A stretch of 64,000 nucleotides of DNA, from the NCBI RefSeq assembly GCF_000379685.1, contig NZ_KB903272.1:406611-470610 (forward strand), given 5' to 3'. The stretch is from Catelliglobosispora koreensis DSM 44566. GTDB lineage: Bacteria > Actinomycetota > Actinomycetes > Mycobacteriales > Micromonosporaceae. Numbering within the stretch: the first letter of the stretch is position 1; every line of letters starts with the position of its first letter. The notes under the pieces were generated by a model. The model made no database searches, had not been told where the DNA came from, and saw only the letters and a program-made list of their open reading frames with translations. The position numbers and the translations under genes were made by a program. This document shows, one piece after another, positions 1 to 8,221 of the stretch.

Positions 1-1139
1 CACTCGCGGTCGCCGCCCTCGTCTTCGACTTCTTCTTCGCCGTCCGGCACGGGTTCTTCGACCTCAACGTGTACTACGGGGCGGTTAACTACTGGGCTGA
101 AGGCGGCAATATCTACGACTTCGTGCGGGGCAACAGCACCTACGGCTTCACCTACCCGCCGTTTGCCGCGTTCGTGATGCTGCCCATGGCGGTGCTGCCC
201 TGGCCCGTGGTCGTCACCATCACGTGCGCGGCCACCATCGCCGTGACGGTCTGGCTGTTGCGGCGGCTGCTCGGCAAGCCCGGCTGGTTTGAACTAGGCG
301 TCTTCTTGTGCCTGGCGGCCGTGTTCGAGCCGATGCGCGAGACGTTCCTGTTTGGACAGGTCAACATGCTGCTCGTCGGGCTCGTGAGCGCTGATTTGCT
401 GCTGCTGACCGCCCGGCGGTCCAAGTGGGCGGGCATCGGGATCGGGCTAGCGACCGCGGTCAAGCTGACGCCCGGGATCTTCATCGTCTATCTGCTGATC
501 ACCCGGCGATGGCGGGCCGCTCTGGTGTCGATGCTGACCGCGGGAGGGGTGACGCTAGCGGCAGCGGCGATCGCCCCGGACACCTCGCGCGAGTTCTGGA
601 CCGCCGCGCTCTGGGACACCGATCGCGTGGGGGTGCTTTCGTTCATCTCGAATCAGTCGCTTCAAGGTGCGGTCGCGCGCTTGGACCCGGTACACCCAAA
701 TAGGATCTTGTGGGTATCGCTTGTTCTTCTGGCGCTTGCGGTTTGGGCGATCCGGTCGCAGCGGGCGGTGGCGAACAACGATGAAATGCTCGGTTTGGCG
801 CTCACGGGTCTGGTCGGCGTGCTGATCAGCCCGGTGACGTGGATTCACCACCTGGTGTGGGCGATCCCCGCGATGGTGCTCATTTGGCGCCGTGGAGCCA
901 AATGGGCCCGGATCTTCGTGGTCGTCGCCTACATCATCATGTGCAGCCGGCTGGTGTGGCCGTTCGAAGCGAACTTCGACAACCCCGTCTATTTTGTACT
1001 GTCCAATATGTACGTGTGGCTGACACTGGCCATGCTCTTCGTCACGCCAGCCCTAGCGCCGCAAGCTGAGCCGCACCTCGGGCGCGTCGAACTCGGTGCC
1101 CCGAGGCCGGTAAAACTGCCGCGTTCCGTCCGGGTGTAA
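1..1139 (+). CDS. GT87 family polyprenol-phosphate mannosyltransferase-like membrane protein (5' partial)
   Basis: The reading frame is open from base 3, so the N-terminus lies outside the window. Visible are an FDLNVYYGAVNYW segment with the acidic residue expected in the first extracytoplasmic loop of GT87/GT-C enzymes, a TYGFTYPP motif, EPMRETFLFGQVN and about eight hydrophobic helices. The second GT87 gene at 50.8-52.0 kb shares these motifs almost word for word, so the two are paralogues. GT87 members transfer mannose from polyprenol-phosphate-mannose on the outer membrane face; the substrate here is unknown. The last ~28 codons run antisense through the end of the neighbouring GNAT gene and look like a read-through tail rather than family sequence. 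Confidence 0.85.
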   Translation, partial: LAVAALVFDFFFAVRHGFFDLNVYYGAVNYWAEGGNIYDFVRGNSTYGFTYPPFAAFVMLPMAVLPWPVVVTITCAATIAVTVWLLRRLLGKPGWFELGVFLCLAAVFEPMRETFLFGQVNMLLVGLVSADLLLLTARRSKWAGIGIGLATAVKLTPGIFIVYLLITRRWRAALVSMLTAGGVTLAAAAIAPDTSREFWTAALWDTDRVGVLSFISNQSLQGAVARLDPVHPNRILWVSLVLLALAVWAIRSQRAVANNDEMLGLALTGLVGVLISPVTWIHHLVWAIPAMVLIWRRGAKWARIFVVVAYIIMCSRLVWPFEANFDNPVYFVLSNMYVWLTLAMLFVTPALAPQAEPHLGRVELGAPRPVKLPRSVRV

Positions 1140-1571
1140 CCCGTAGCGGGCGTAGAACTTGCGCGCGCGGTGGTTTTCTTCGAGCACCCACAGCTGAATC
1201 TCCTGCTGTGTCAACCCTTCCAGCGCCGCCTTGATGAGCTGGTCAGCGACACCGGTGCCCCAGAAATCGGGATCGACGTAAATCGCGTAGATTTCGCCCA
1301 GCTCCGGATAGAAGACCACCATGTCGTCCTCGTCGCGCTTATGGCCGAAGATGACGAACCCGGACAGACGCCCGTGCGTCTCGGCGATCAGCGACTGCCT
1401 TGGGAGGTTTTGCTCCAGCCGGTCGCGGCGCATCTTGGCCCACGCCTGCGGATCCAGGCCATCAAGGTAGTCATCGGGCAGCATGCCCCGGTAGCCGGCT
1501 TGCCACGCGCGCACGTGCACAGCGGCGGCTTCGTCAACGTCAGCCAGGGTTTCGGGCCGGATGGTCGTCAC
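1053..1571 (-). CDS. GNAT family N-acetyltransferase
   Basis: A 172-residue protein starting at a GTG (1571) with TTIRPETLADVDEAAAVHV. It has the GNAT pattern: a middle beta strand EIYAIYVDPDFWGTGVADQL, in which the acetyl-CoA loop is degenerate (GTGVA instead of RGxGxG), followed by LWVLEENHRARKFYARYG, the typical alpha4-beta7 ending. The frame stays open 41 codons further upstream, but that part is low-complexity and unlike the family. Substrate unknown. Its 3' end overlaps the convergent GT87 gene by 87 bp. The 119 bp between this start and the next gene show nothing specific. Confidence 0.85.
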   Translation of the reverse strand: MTTIRPETLADVDEAAAVHVRAWQAGYRGMLPDDYLDGLDPQAWAKMRRDRLEQNLPRQSLIAETHGRLSGFVIFGHKRDEDDMVVFYPELGEIYAIYVDPDFWGTGVADQLIKAALEGLTQQEIQLWVLEENHRARKFYARYGLHPDGTRQFYRPRGTEFDAPEVRLSLRR

Positions 1572-1690
1572 AGCCGCATCGTAATCAGGCCAGTGTCGCG
1601 CTGCCGACCGGTTTTCACCGCGCCCGCCGCACCGTCTGTGCCCCTGCCGAGCCGGGTCGGCTCTGGAGCCAGAACTCGCCGCAGCCGGGC

Positions 1691-2896
1691 TCAAGCGAGT
1701 CGGCGCAGCAACGGGTTGAGCGCGGCGGCCAAGTCGCCGCGCTCGGCTGGGGCCACCCCGGAGAGCCCGAGCCAGCCGGAAAGGCGCTGAAGCTCAGCGG
1801 CGAGGGCACGGGCGACCTCAGGCTTCTTGACGCCCGGCTCGGCCCACACGGCCGGGATGCGAAGCAGCCCCGCTTTGCGGTCGGCCTTGAGATCGACCCG
1901 GGCGGTGAACCGGTCACCTTGCAGGAACGGCAGCACGTAATAGCCGTGGATCCGCTTCTCGGCCGGGACATAGATCTCGATCCGGTAGGTCAGGCCAAAC
2001 AGCCGCTCGGTGCGATCACGTTGCCAGATAAGCGGATCGAACGGACTGACCAAAGTGGACGCCTGTGCCGTGCGCGGAATGACTGTGTCGCGATGCTTCC
2101 AGGCCTTCACTTTCCAGCCCTGCACCTCGACGGGCACCAGCACGCCCGCCTCCTGGAGCTCCGCGATCGCCGTGCGCGCGGCTAAAACGGGAAGCCGGAA
2201 GTAGTCGCGCAGCTCGATTTCGGCGGCCACGCCAATCCGCCTTGCGGAAAGCTCGACCAGCTGGCGGTAAGCCTCGTCGGAAGACGGCGTCGGGGTGTGC
2301 ACGATATCGGCCGGGAGCACGCGCTCAGGCAGGTCGTAGAGCCGGGCGAACTGAGACGTGCGGCCAGCCGAGGTGACCTCGCCGGTGTAGAACAGCCACT
2401 CCATGGCCTTCTTGACGTCAGACCAGTTCCAGCCCCAGTTGCCTTTGTCGCGCGGCACGTCTTCTTCGATCTCGGCCGCCGTGACCGGACCCCGGTCACG
2501 CACCTCGGCGAGCACCCACTTCACGAGATCAGGCCGTTCCTGGGCGATGCGCAGCGGACCGCCCCATGCCTTTTCTGATGCCATCGCCATGCGCCAGCGC
2601 ATGAGCGGATGCAGGCTCACCGGAAGCAAGGAGGCCTCATGGCCCCAGTATTCGAATAGCCACCGTGGTTTGCGGGAACTCCCGCGGTCGAGCGCCGCCG
2701 TGTCATAGGAACCGATGCGGCTGTAGACCGGCATGTAGTGCGCGCGCTGCAAGACGTTGACCGAGTCGATTTGCAGCAGGCCGGTGTCCTCGACGACCCG
2801 CCGCACATATTTCGCGCTCGCACTGACAGGACGGCGGGTGAAACCCTGGGCGGCCAGGGTCGCCCGGCGCACTTCGGCGATCGACAGCGTCTCCAC
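1691..2896 (-). CDS. winged-helix DNA glycosylase of the AlkX/YcaQ (HTH_42) family
   Basis: 401 residues from a GTG start. The QxD catalytic signature of the AlkZ/AlkX glycosylases is at Q42-I-D44 (LQIDSVNVLQRAHYM), and the conserved C-terminal block HGYYVLPFLQGDRF followed by ARVDLKADRK is intact. Family members unhook interstrand DNA crosslinks or remove bulky alkylated bases. Length fits the family (about 390-410 residues). It is divergent from the DUF2752 gene with a 55 bp gap. The annotation as a repair enzyme rests on family knowledge; E. coli YcaQ is the best studied relative. Confidence 0.88.
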   Translation of the reverse strand: METLSIAEVRRATLAAQGFTRRPVSASAKYVRRVVEDTGLLQIDSVNVLQRAHYMPVYSRIGSYDTAALDRGSSRKPRWLFEYWGHEASLLPVSLHPLMRWRMAMASEKAWGGPLRIAQERPDLVKWVLAEVRDRGPVTAAEIEEDVPRDKGNWGWNWSDVKKAMEWLFYTGEVTSAGRTSQFARLYDLPERVLPADIVHTPTPSSDEAYRQLVELSARRIGVAAEIELRDYFRLPVLAARTAIAELQEAGVLVPVEVQGWKVKAWKHRDTVIPRTAQASTLVSPFDPLIWQRDRTERLFGLTYRIEIYVPAEKRIHGYYVLPFLQGDRFTARVDLKADRKAGLLRIPAVWAEPGVKKPEVARALAAELQRLSGWLGLSGVAPAERGDLAAALNPLLRRLA

Positions 2897-2951
2897 GGCC
2901 GCAACCTACTACGCCCGTACGACATGAGCGTCTTACGTGTAAATTCGAAGC

Positions 2952-3419
2952 GTGACGGAGGCTTCCGCGGTCCCAGTGGATCGCATCACGCGTTTGACGC
3001 ACAAGCTCAGGAACACCCCGGCCTGGGCGGCGCCGCTAGCGGCGCTGGGCTGCGCCGGTGGTGCGGTCGGCTACACCCTGTGGGCTGACCCGACGATTAT
3101 GGCCGCGGACGCGATCCCTTCTTGCCTGGTCAAGCTGACCACCGGGTTCGACTGCCCGGGCTGTGGTGGCACGCGTGCCGCTTGGTATCTGCTGCATGGC
3201 GACCTGGCCGCCGCCTCGCGTCACCATCTGCTGTTCGTCTTCGTCGTGCCGGTGCTGATCTATGCCTACGTGGCATGGGCCGGCCGGGCGATGTTTGGCT
3301 GGAACATTCCGTCGCCTCGCATCAGCCCGGCCATGCTCGGCTGGTTCTTGGCGGCCTGGGGCGTCTTCATGATCGTGCGGAATCTGCCTTGGGAGCCATT
3401 CACTTATTTCTTTGTCTAG
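2952..3419 (+). CDS. DUF2752 membrane protein
   Basis: 155 residues, GTG start. The DUF2752 signature is complete: KLTTGFDCPGCGGTRAAWYL then LHGDLAAA, with two cysteines spaced CPGC. About three transmembrane helices follow. Function unknown in the family. A TAAATT box lies exactly 6 nt before the GTG (2940-2945), the pattern of a leaderless actinobacterial transcript, and no ribosome binding site is seen. The gene converges on the DUF4097 gene with a 9 bp gap. Confidence 0.85.
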   Translation: MTEASAVPVDRITRLTHKLRNTPAWAAPLAALGCAGGAVGYTLWADPTIMAADAIPSCLVKLTTGFDCPGCGGTRAAWYLLHGDLAAASRHHLLFVFVVPVLIYAYVAWAGRAMFGWNIPSPRISPAMLGWFLAAWGVFMIVRNLPWEPFTYFFV

Positions 3420-3428
3420 CCCGGTCGT

Positions 3429-4244
3429 TTAGGCCTGGGAAGCCGTCGTCACCACGCGGCGCAGCTCGATGTCGCCTGACACCGTGCGCACCCTGACCTT
3501 GAGTGAGGCACCGGTCGGCGGCACCGAATCACCGCCCATAGACAGCTCGCTGGTCGTGCGGCCCGAAACGCTGCTGACTTCAAGCCAGACTCCCGTGCCG
3601 GCGAGGATGCCGAGGTCGACGTCGCCGCTGACCGAGTTCACTTTGACTTCGCCCTGGCTGGCACAACCGATCCGCACGTCGCCTGAGGCGGTCTTGCCGC
3701 GGATCGATCCTTGCAACTGCCCGACTTCGATGTCGCCGCTGGCGGAGTTGACGTCAGCGTCGCGGCCCACGTGCTGAATCTTGATGTTGCCGCTTGCCGT
3801 GTGGGCTTGCACGGAGCCACCGACCCAGCCCACGTTCAGGTCACCACTCGCGCTGCGGTTAGACAGGTTGCTGGTGACGCGGTCGACCCAGACGTCTCCA
3901 CTAGCCGACTGCACCACTACTTCGCGATAAATCCCGTTACAGCGGATGTCGGCGGAGGCGGCCTTGATGGTCAGCGCGGAATCCTGCGGCAGCCGCACCG
4001 TGATGCTCAGTTTGGGCCAGCGGAACAGGGCCCAGCCTTTGTGGTCGGGCTGGTGGACGATGAGCTGTTTGCCGTCGAGGCTGACACGAGTTTGCTCTGC
4101 GGCTTCCCGGCTTTGTGAGGAGCCATCCATTGGCTCCACAGAAACGGTGATGGTTTCAGTCTCAGTTGTGTCCACATTGATCTGTCCACCTGCGATGCGA
4201 AGATCTGCGGATACCGGTCCGGGGTTGTCGAAGGTGTAGTCCAT
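3429..4244 (-). CDS. DUF4097 beta-strand repeat protein
   Basis: 271 residues starting MDYTFDNPG at an ATG preceded by AAGGAG. The body is a right-handed repeat of short beta strands carrying the word SASGD/TASGD/SVSGD about every 18-21 residues, typical of the DUF4097 'toast-rack' family (LiaG-like). No signal peptide or membrane segment is seen, so the protein should be cytoplasmic. It sits 13 bp downstream of a ribbon-helix-helix gene and is almost certainly co-transcribed with it. Biochemical role unknown. Confidence 0.88.
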   Translation of the reverse strand: MDYTFDNPGPVSADLRIAGGQINVDTTETETITVSVEPMDGSSQSREAAEQTRVSLDGKQLIVHQPDHKGWALFRWPKLSITVRLPQDSALTIKAASADIRCNGIYREVVVQSASGDVWVDRVTSNLSNRSASGDLNVGWVGGSVQAHTASGNIKIQHVGRDADVNSASGDIEVGQLQGSIRGKTASGDVRIGCASQGEVKVNSVSGDVDLGILAGTGVWLEVSSVSGRTTSELSMGGDSVPPTGASLKVRVRTVSGDIELRRVVTTASQA

Positions 4245-4257
4245 AGCGAGAGGCTCC

Positions 4258-4731
4258 TTAGGCTTGGGCGAACCCGGTGAAGTTGCGGCCGAGGCTCGAT
4301 GACCTGGTGTGGGGCCCACGCTGGCCGTAAACCCCTTGGGTGGCGGCGCGGACGAGCCACGAGTTGACAGAGATGCCTTCAGCGGAGGCCACCTTCTCAA
4401 TGGCTTCCTTGAGTTGCTCGGGAAGGCGAAGCGTGAGCCGGGCTAGATCGCCGCCCTCGGCCATCGGCGGGGGAGTGGCGGCGGCGGGCGCGGTGTTCGT
4501 AATGACGATGTCGGCTTCCCGCCCACGGAGCCTGACTTCGATCACGGGACCGTCGAGCTGAGCGGTGATCTCGGCTGTCGCGTCGGCAAGCACTTCGATG
4601 AAAGACAGCCGGGCGGAGGCGTCAAGCGCGGTCGCCAGCAGCTGCGCCGTCTGGGCGACCTGCTCCCCGCCCGGCGCGGCCGCGGCGGTCAAGTCCCGCC
4701 GCAGGGAGTCGATGTACGGTGACAGGTCCAT
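4258..4731 (-). CDS. ribbon-helix-helix (HicB/CopG-like) DNA-binding protein
   Basis: 157 residues. The C-terminal half holds a ribbon-helix-helix: the strand LARLTLRLPEQLKEAIEKVA, then ASAEGISVNSWLVRAA, as in Arc/CopG/HicB antitoxins. The N-terminal ~80 residues are helical and unassigned. It is the first gene of a two-gene operon with the DUF4097 gene; no toxin is recognisable. The intergenic region ahead of it carries phased TGACGTCA palindromes, one overlapping a CATAGT box 6 nt from its ATG, which suggests that it represses itself (inference). Confidence 0.8.
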   Translation of the reverse strand: MDLSPYIDSLRRDLTAAAAPGGEQVAQTAQLLATALDASARLSFIEVLADATAEITAQLDGPVIEVRLRGREADIVITNTAPAAATPPPMAEGGDLARLTLRLPEQLKEAIEKVASAEGISVNSWLVRAATQGVYGQRGPHTRSSSLGRNFTGFAQA

Positions 4732-4741
4732 GCCACCACTA

Positions 4742-4782
4742 TGACATCACTGTGACGTCATCGCAAGTCAGAAATGACGTCA
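4742..4782. promoter_or_regulatory. phased TGACGTCA operator array between RHH gene and thyX
   Basis: TGACATCA at 4742-4749, TGACGTCA at 4753-4760 and TGACGTCA at 4775-4782 start 11 and 22 bp apart, on the same helix face. A degenerate GCAAGTCA lies at 4763-4770. Ribbon-helix-helix proteins bind such short palindromes in tandem, and the adjacent gene encodes one. Confidence 0.6.
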
Positions 4783-4797
4783 ACTAATGTGCTTGGT

Positions 4798-5550
4798 GTG
4801 ACAGAACTGGTAGAGCCCAAGGTGCAGCTGATCGCCTGGACCCAATTCGCGCCCCCAGCCGACGTGCCGTGGTCGACCGACGCCGAAGGTGGCCAAGCCC
4901 TGGCCGAGTTCGCCGGCCGTGCCTGCTACCAGTCCTGGTCCAAGCCGAACCCAGCCACCGCGACCAACGCGAGCTACATCAAGCACATTCTTGAGGTCGG
5001 GCACCTGTCGGTGCTCGAGCACGGGTCGGCGACCTTCTACTTCAGTGGGGTTTCCCGCTCGTTCACGCACGAGCTGATCCGCCACCGCCACTTCTCGTAT
5101 TCGCAGCTGTCCCAGCGCTACGTTCCCGAGCGCGACGCCGCGATGGTCGAGCCTGAGGTCATCGCCGAGGACCCGGAACTGCACAAGAAGTTCGTCGAGG
5201 CGTCCGAGGCCGCGGTCCGCGCCTATAACGAGCTGCTCGAAGGGCTTGAGGCCAAGTTCTCCGACGTCGCCAACGCGACCCTGCGCCGCAAGCAGGCCCG
5301 CCAGGCCGCCCGCGCGATCCTGCCGAACGCCACCGAAACGCGGATCGTCGTCACCGGCAATTACCGCGCGTGGCGCCACTTCATCGCGATGCGTGCGACG
5401 GAGCACGCCGACGTTGAGATTCGTGCCCTGGCCGTGGAGTGCCTGCGGCAGTTGCAGGGTCTGGCCCCGAGTGTTTTCGGTGACTTCGAGATCCGCCAGC
5501 TGGCGGATGGGTCGTCGATTGCGGCCAGCCCATTCACCTGGGAGTCCTGA
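4798..5550 (+). CDS. thyX: flavin-dependent thymidylate synthase ThyX
   Basis: Makes dTMP from dUMP using methylene-tetrahydrofolate and FADH2. The ThyX signature is present as R95[12 protein letters not shown]107, with the long actinobacterial blocks [16 protein letters not shown] and [19 protein letters not shown]. 250 residues, the usual length. I chose the GTG at 4798 because a TAATGT box stands 7 nt before it and the protein then begins [11 protein letters not shown] like its relatives. An in-frame ATG at 4774 would overlap the third operator palindrome. No thyA is visible. dapA follows after 17 bp. Confidence 0.95.
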   Translation: MTELVEPKVQLIAWTQFAPPADVPWSTDAEGGQALAEFAGRACYQSWSKPNPATATNASYIKHILEVGHLSVLEHGSATFYFSGVSRSFTHELIRHRHFSYSQLSQRYVPERDAAMVEPEVIAEDPELHKKFVEASEAAVRAYNELLEGLEAKFSDVANATLRRKQARQAARAILPNATETRIVVTGNYRAWRHFIAMRATEHADVEIRALAVECLRQLQGLAPSVFGDFEIRQLADGSSIAASPFTWES

Positions 5551-5567
5551 CCAATTAGGTTGAGAAG

Positions 5568-6467
5568 ATGACGCAAGACGTGCGGCGGCCTTTTGGCCGG
5601 GTTATTACCGCGATGGTCACGCCTATGCATGCCGACCACAGCATCGATGTCGATGGGGTCTCACGGCTAGCTGAATACCTCGTGGACGAGCAGGGCAATG
5701 ACGCACTGGTCATCAACGGCACCGCCGGTGAAGCATCGACCACTAGCGACAGTGAAAAAGAGACGATCCTGCGGGCCGTCGTGGAAGCAGTGGGCGGCAG
5801 GGCGAAGATCCTGGCCGGCGTCGGCACGAACAACACCGCTCACACGATCGAGCTAGCCCGTCAGGCTGAAAAAGCTGGGGTGCACGGGCTGCTCGTCGTC
5901 ACGCCGTACTACAACAAGCCGCCGCAAAGTGGGCTGCTCAAACACTTCACCACCGTCGCCGACAGCACCGGGCTGCCGATGCTCGTCTACGACATCCCGC
6001 ATCGCAGTGGCATCCCGATCGCCACGGAAACCATGCTGCGCCTGGCTGAGCATGAGCGGATCGTGGGGGTCAAGGACGCCAAGGTGGATCTGGTGGCCCA
6101 GGGGACGGTTTTGCGCCGTCACCCTGACTTCGCCTACTACTCCGGTGAGGACGCAGCCACCCTCCCGGTTCTAGCCGTCGGTGGTGTTGGGGTCGTTGGC
6201 ACCTCGACTCACCTCAACGGCAACGAGACCAAGGCCATGATTGAGGCCTTTGATAGCGGTGATCACAGCGCGGCTCTGCAGCTGCATTTGCGGCTACTTC
6301 CGCTGTTCACCGGTATTTTCCGCACCCAGGGGACGATCCTGGTTAAGGCAGCCATGAACGTTCGTGGCCTGCCGGGCGGACCTGTGCGCCTTCCGCTCGC
6401 CGACGCGACTGAGGCTGAGCTGGCTCAGCTGCGAAGCGACTGCGCGGACGCCGGGGTGCCGCTCTAA
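5568..6467 (+). CDS. dapA: 4-hydroxy-tetrahydrodipicolinate synthase DapA
   Basis: First committed step to diaminopimelate and lysine: condensation of pyruvate with aspartate semialdehyde. 299 residues of TIM-barrel sequence with TPYYNKPPQSG, YDIPHRSGIPI and the Schiff-base lysine in GVKDAK. The usual GTTGE loop reads GTAGE, so the second threonine is alanine, and the usual GR/SR before TG in the PxRTG loop is HR with SG. A TAGGTT box 6 nt before the ATG suggests a leaderless start, although GAGAAG could also serve as a weak ribosome binding site. Works with dapF at 61.2 kb. Confidence 0.94.
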   Translation: MTQDVRRPFGRVITAMVTPMHADHSIDVDGVSRLAEYLVDEQGNDALVINGTAGEASTTSDSEKETILRAVVEAVGGRAKILAGVGTNNTAHTIELARQAEKAGVHGLLVVTPYYNKPPQSGLLKHFTTVADSTGLPMLVYDIPHRSGIPIATETMLRLAEHERIVGVKDAKVDLVAQGTVLRRHPDFAYYSGEDAATLPVLAVGGVGVVGTSTHLNGNETKAMIEAFDSGDHSAALQLHLRLLPLFTGIFRTQGTILVKAAMNVRGLPGGPVRLPLADATEAELAQLRSDCADAGVPL

Positions 6468-6487
6468 CACATGCTAAGGAGAATAAT

Positions 6488-8191
6488 TTGACCTCTGTAC
6501 CACTAGAGGGACATAAGGAACTCGATCCCCCGCCTCCGTTACCGGAGGGCGGGTTGCGGATCACGCCGCTTGGTGGCCTCGGTGCCATCGGGCGCAACAT
6601 GACCGTGTTCGAGTTCGAAGGCAAGCTTCTGATCGTCGACTGTGGAGTGTTGTTTCCGGACAATGCCGACCAGCCGGGCGTCGATCTGATCCTGCCGGAC
6701 TTTGCCCCGATCCTGGACCGCCTGGCCGACATCCAGGCCATCGTCTTGACCCATGGGCACGAGGACCACATCGGTGCGGTGCCCTATCTGCTCGCCCACA
6801 AGCCCGACATCCCGCTCGTGGGCTCGCAGTTCACCCTGGCATTGATCGAAGCCAAACTCGCCGAGCGGCGGATTACGCCTTACTCGTTCACGGTGACGGA
6901 GGGACAGCGTGAACGACTCGGACCGTTTGAGTGCGAATTCTTTGCCGTCAATCACTCCATTCCGGACGCTCTTGCCGTCGCGATCCGGACGCCCGCGGGG
7001 CTAGTCCTGCACACGGGCGACTTCAAAATGGACCAGCTGCCGCTCGACGGCCGCATCACCGACCTGGCTGGGTTCGCCCGCCTCGGTGCTGAGGGCGTTG
7101 ACCTGTTGCTGTCCGACTCCACGAACGCCGAGATCCCCGGATTCGTCTCCCCGGAGCGCGAAATCGGGCCGGTGCTCGACGCGATCTTCGCTAAGGCCGC
7201 TGGCCGCGTGATCGTGGCGAGCTTCGCCAGCCACGTCCACCGAGTGCAGCAGGTGCTGGATTCGGCGCACGAGCACGGGCGCAAGGTGGCCCTGATCGGC
7301 CGCTCGATGGTCCGCAACATGGGCATCGCCCGTGATCTCGGGCTGCTGCGCGTGGAGCCAGGTTTGGTCGTCGGCATCGACGAGGCGATGAACCTGCCCA
7401 AGGGCGAGATCGTGCTCATGTCGACCGGGTCGCAGGGGGAGCCGATGAGCGCCCTGGGGCGGATGGCCACGGGCGATCACCGGCACATCACGGTCGAACC
7501 AGGTGACACCGTGGTTCTGGCCAGCTCGCTGGTGCCGGGCAACGAGACCAGCGTTTACCGCGTCATCAACCAGCTCGCGCGGGCGGGCGCCAACGTCATC
7601 CACAAGGATGTCGCCAAGGTGCACGTGAGCGGTCACTCCCCGGCCGGGGAACTGCTCTACCTCCTCAACGTCGTTAAGCCCAGCAACCTCATGCCCGTGC
7701 ACGGCGAATGGCGCCATCTGCGGGCACATGGGCGGCTAGGGGTCGAATCCGGGATCAACCCCGATAACATCGTCCTATGTGAAGACGGCGATGTCGTTGA
7801 CCTCGTCAATGGGCACGCCAGCATCACTGGCCACGTCAAGTCGCGCTATGTCTATGTGGACGGTCTGGCTGTCGGCGACGTGGGCGAGAGCTTGCTCACG
7901 GAACGCCGGATCCTTGGTGACGGTGGATTTATCGCCGTGACCGTGGTGGTCGACTCGGTGACCGGCAAGGTCGTCGGTGGGCCAACCCTTAGTGCCAAAG
8001 GCTTTTCGGAGGACCCGGCCGCGTTCAATCCGGTGCTTCCCCTTGTCACGGAAGCACTTGACCGGGCCGCGCTCGACGGCATCACCGACCCGCATCAGCT
8101 TCAGCAGATCGTGCGGCGGATAGTCGGCCGTTGGGTCAACGAGGCCTACCGCCGGCGCCCGATGATTGTTCCGTCCGTGTTGGAAGTCTAA
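6488..8191 (+). CDS. rnj: ribonuclease J
   Basis: 567 residues from a TTG preceded by AAGGAG at 7 nt. Metallo-beta-lactamase/beta-CASP nuclease: H89-GHEDH-94 zinc motif, FAVNHSIPDA, HTGDFKMD, beta-CASP block FASHVHRVQQ and GHSPAGELLYLLN. RNase J processes and degrades RNA with 5'-exonuclease and endonuclease activity in the cytoplasm. Follows dapA after 20 bp and is probably in its operon, the same dapA-rnj order as in mycobacteria. Confidence 0.95.
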   Translation: MTSVPLEGHKELDPPPPLPEGGLRITPLGGLGAIGRNMTVFEFEGKLLIVDCGVLFPDNADQPGVDLILPDFAPILDRLADIQAIVLTHGHEDHIGAVPYLLAHKPDIPLVGSQFTLALIEAKLAERRITPYSFTVTEGQRERLGPFECEFFAVNHSIPDALAVAIRTPAGLVLHTGDFKMDQLPLDGRITDLAGFARLGAEGVDLLLSDSTNAEIPGFVSPEREIGPVLDAIFAKAAGRVIVASFASHVHRVQQVLDSAHEHGRKVALIGRSMVRNMGIARDLGLLRVEPGLVVGIDEAMNLPKGEIVLMSTGSQGEPMSALGRMATGDHRHITVEPGDTVVLASSLVPGNETSVYRVINQLARAGANVIHKDVAKVHVSGHSPAGELLYLLNVVKPSNLMPVHGEWRHLRAHGRLGVESGINPDNIVLCEDGDVVDLVNGHASITGHVKSRYVYVDGLAVGDVGESLLTERRILGDGGFIAVTVVVDSVTGKVVGGPTLSAKGFSEDPAAFNPVLPLVTEALDRAALDGITDPHQLQQIVRRIVGRWVNEAYRRRPMIVPSVLEV

Positions 8192-8221
8192 AACTACAAG
8201 GGTGTCGTTTAGCCTTGTCGC

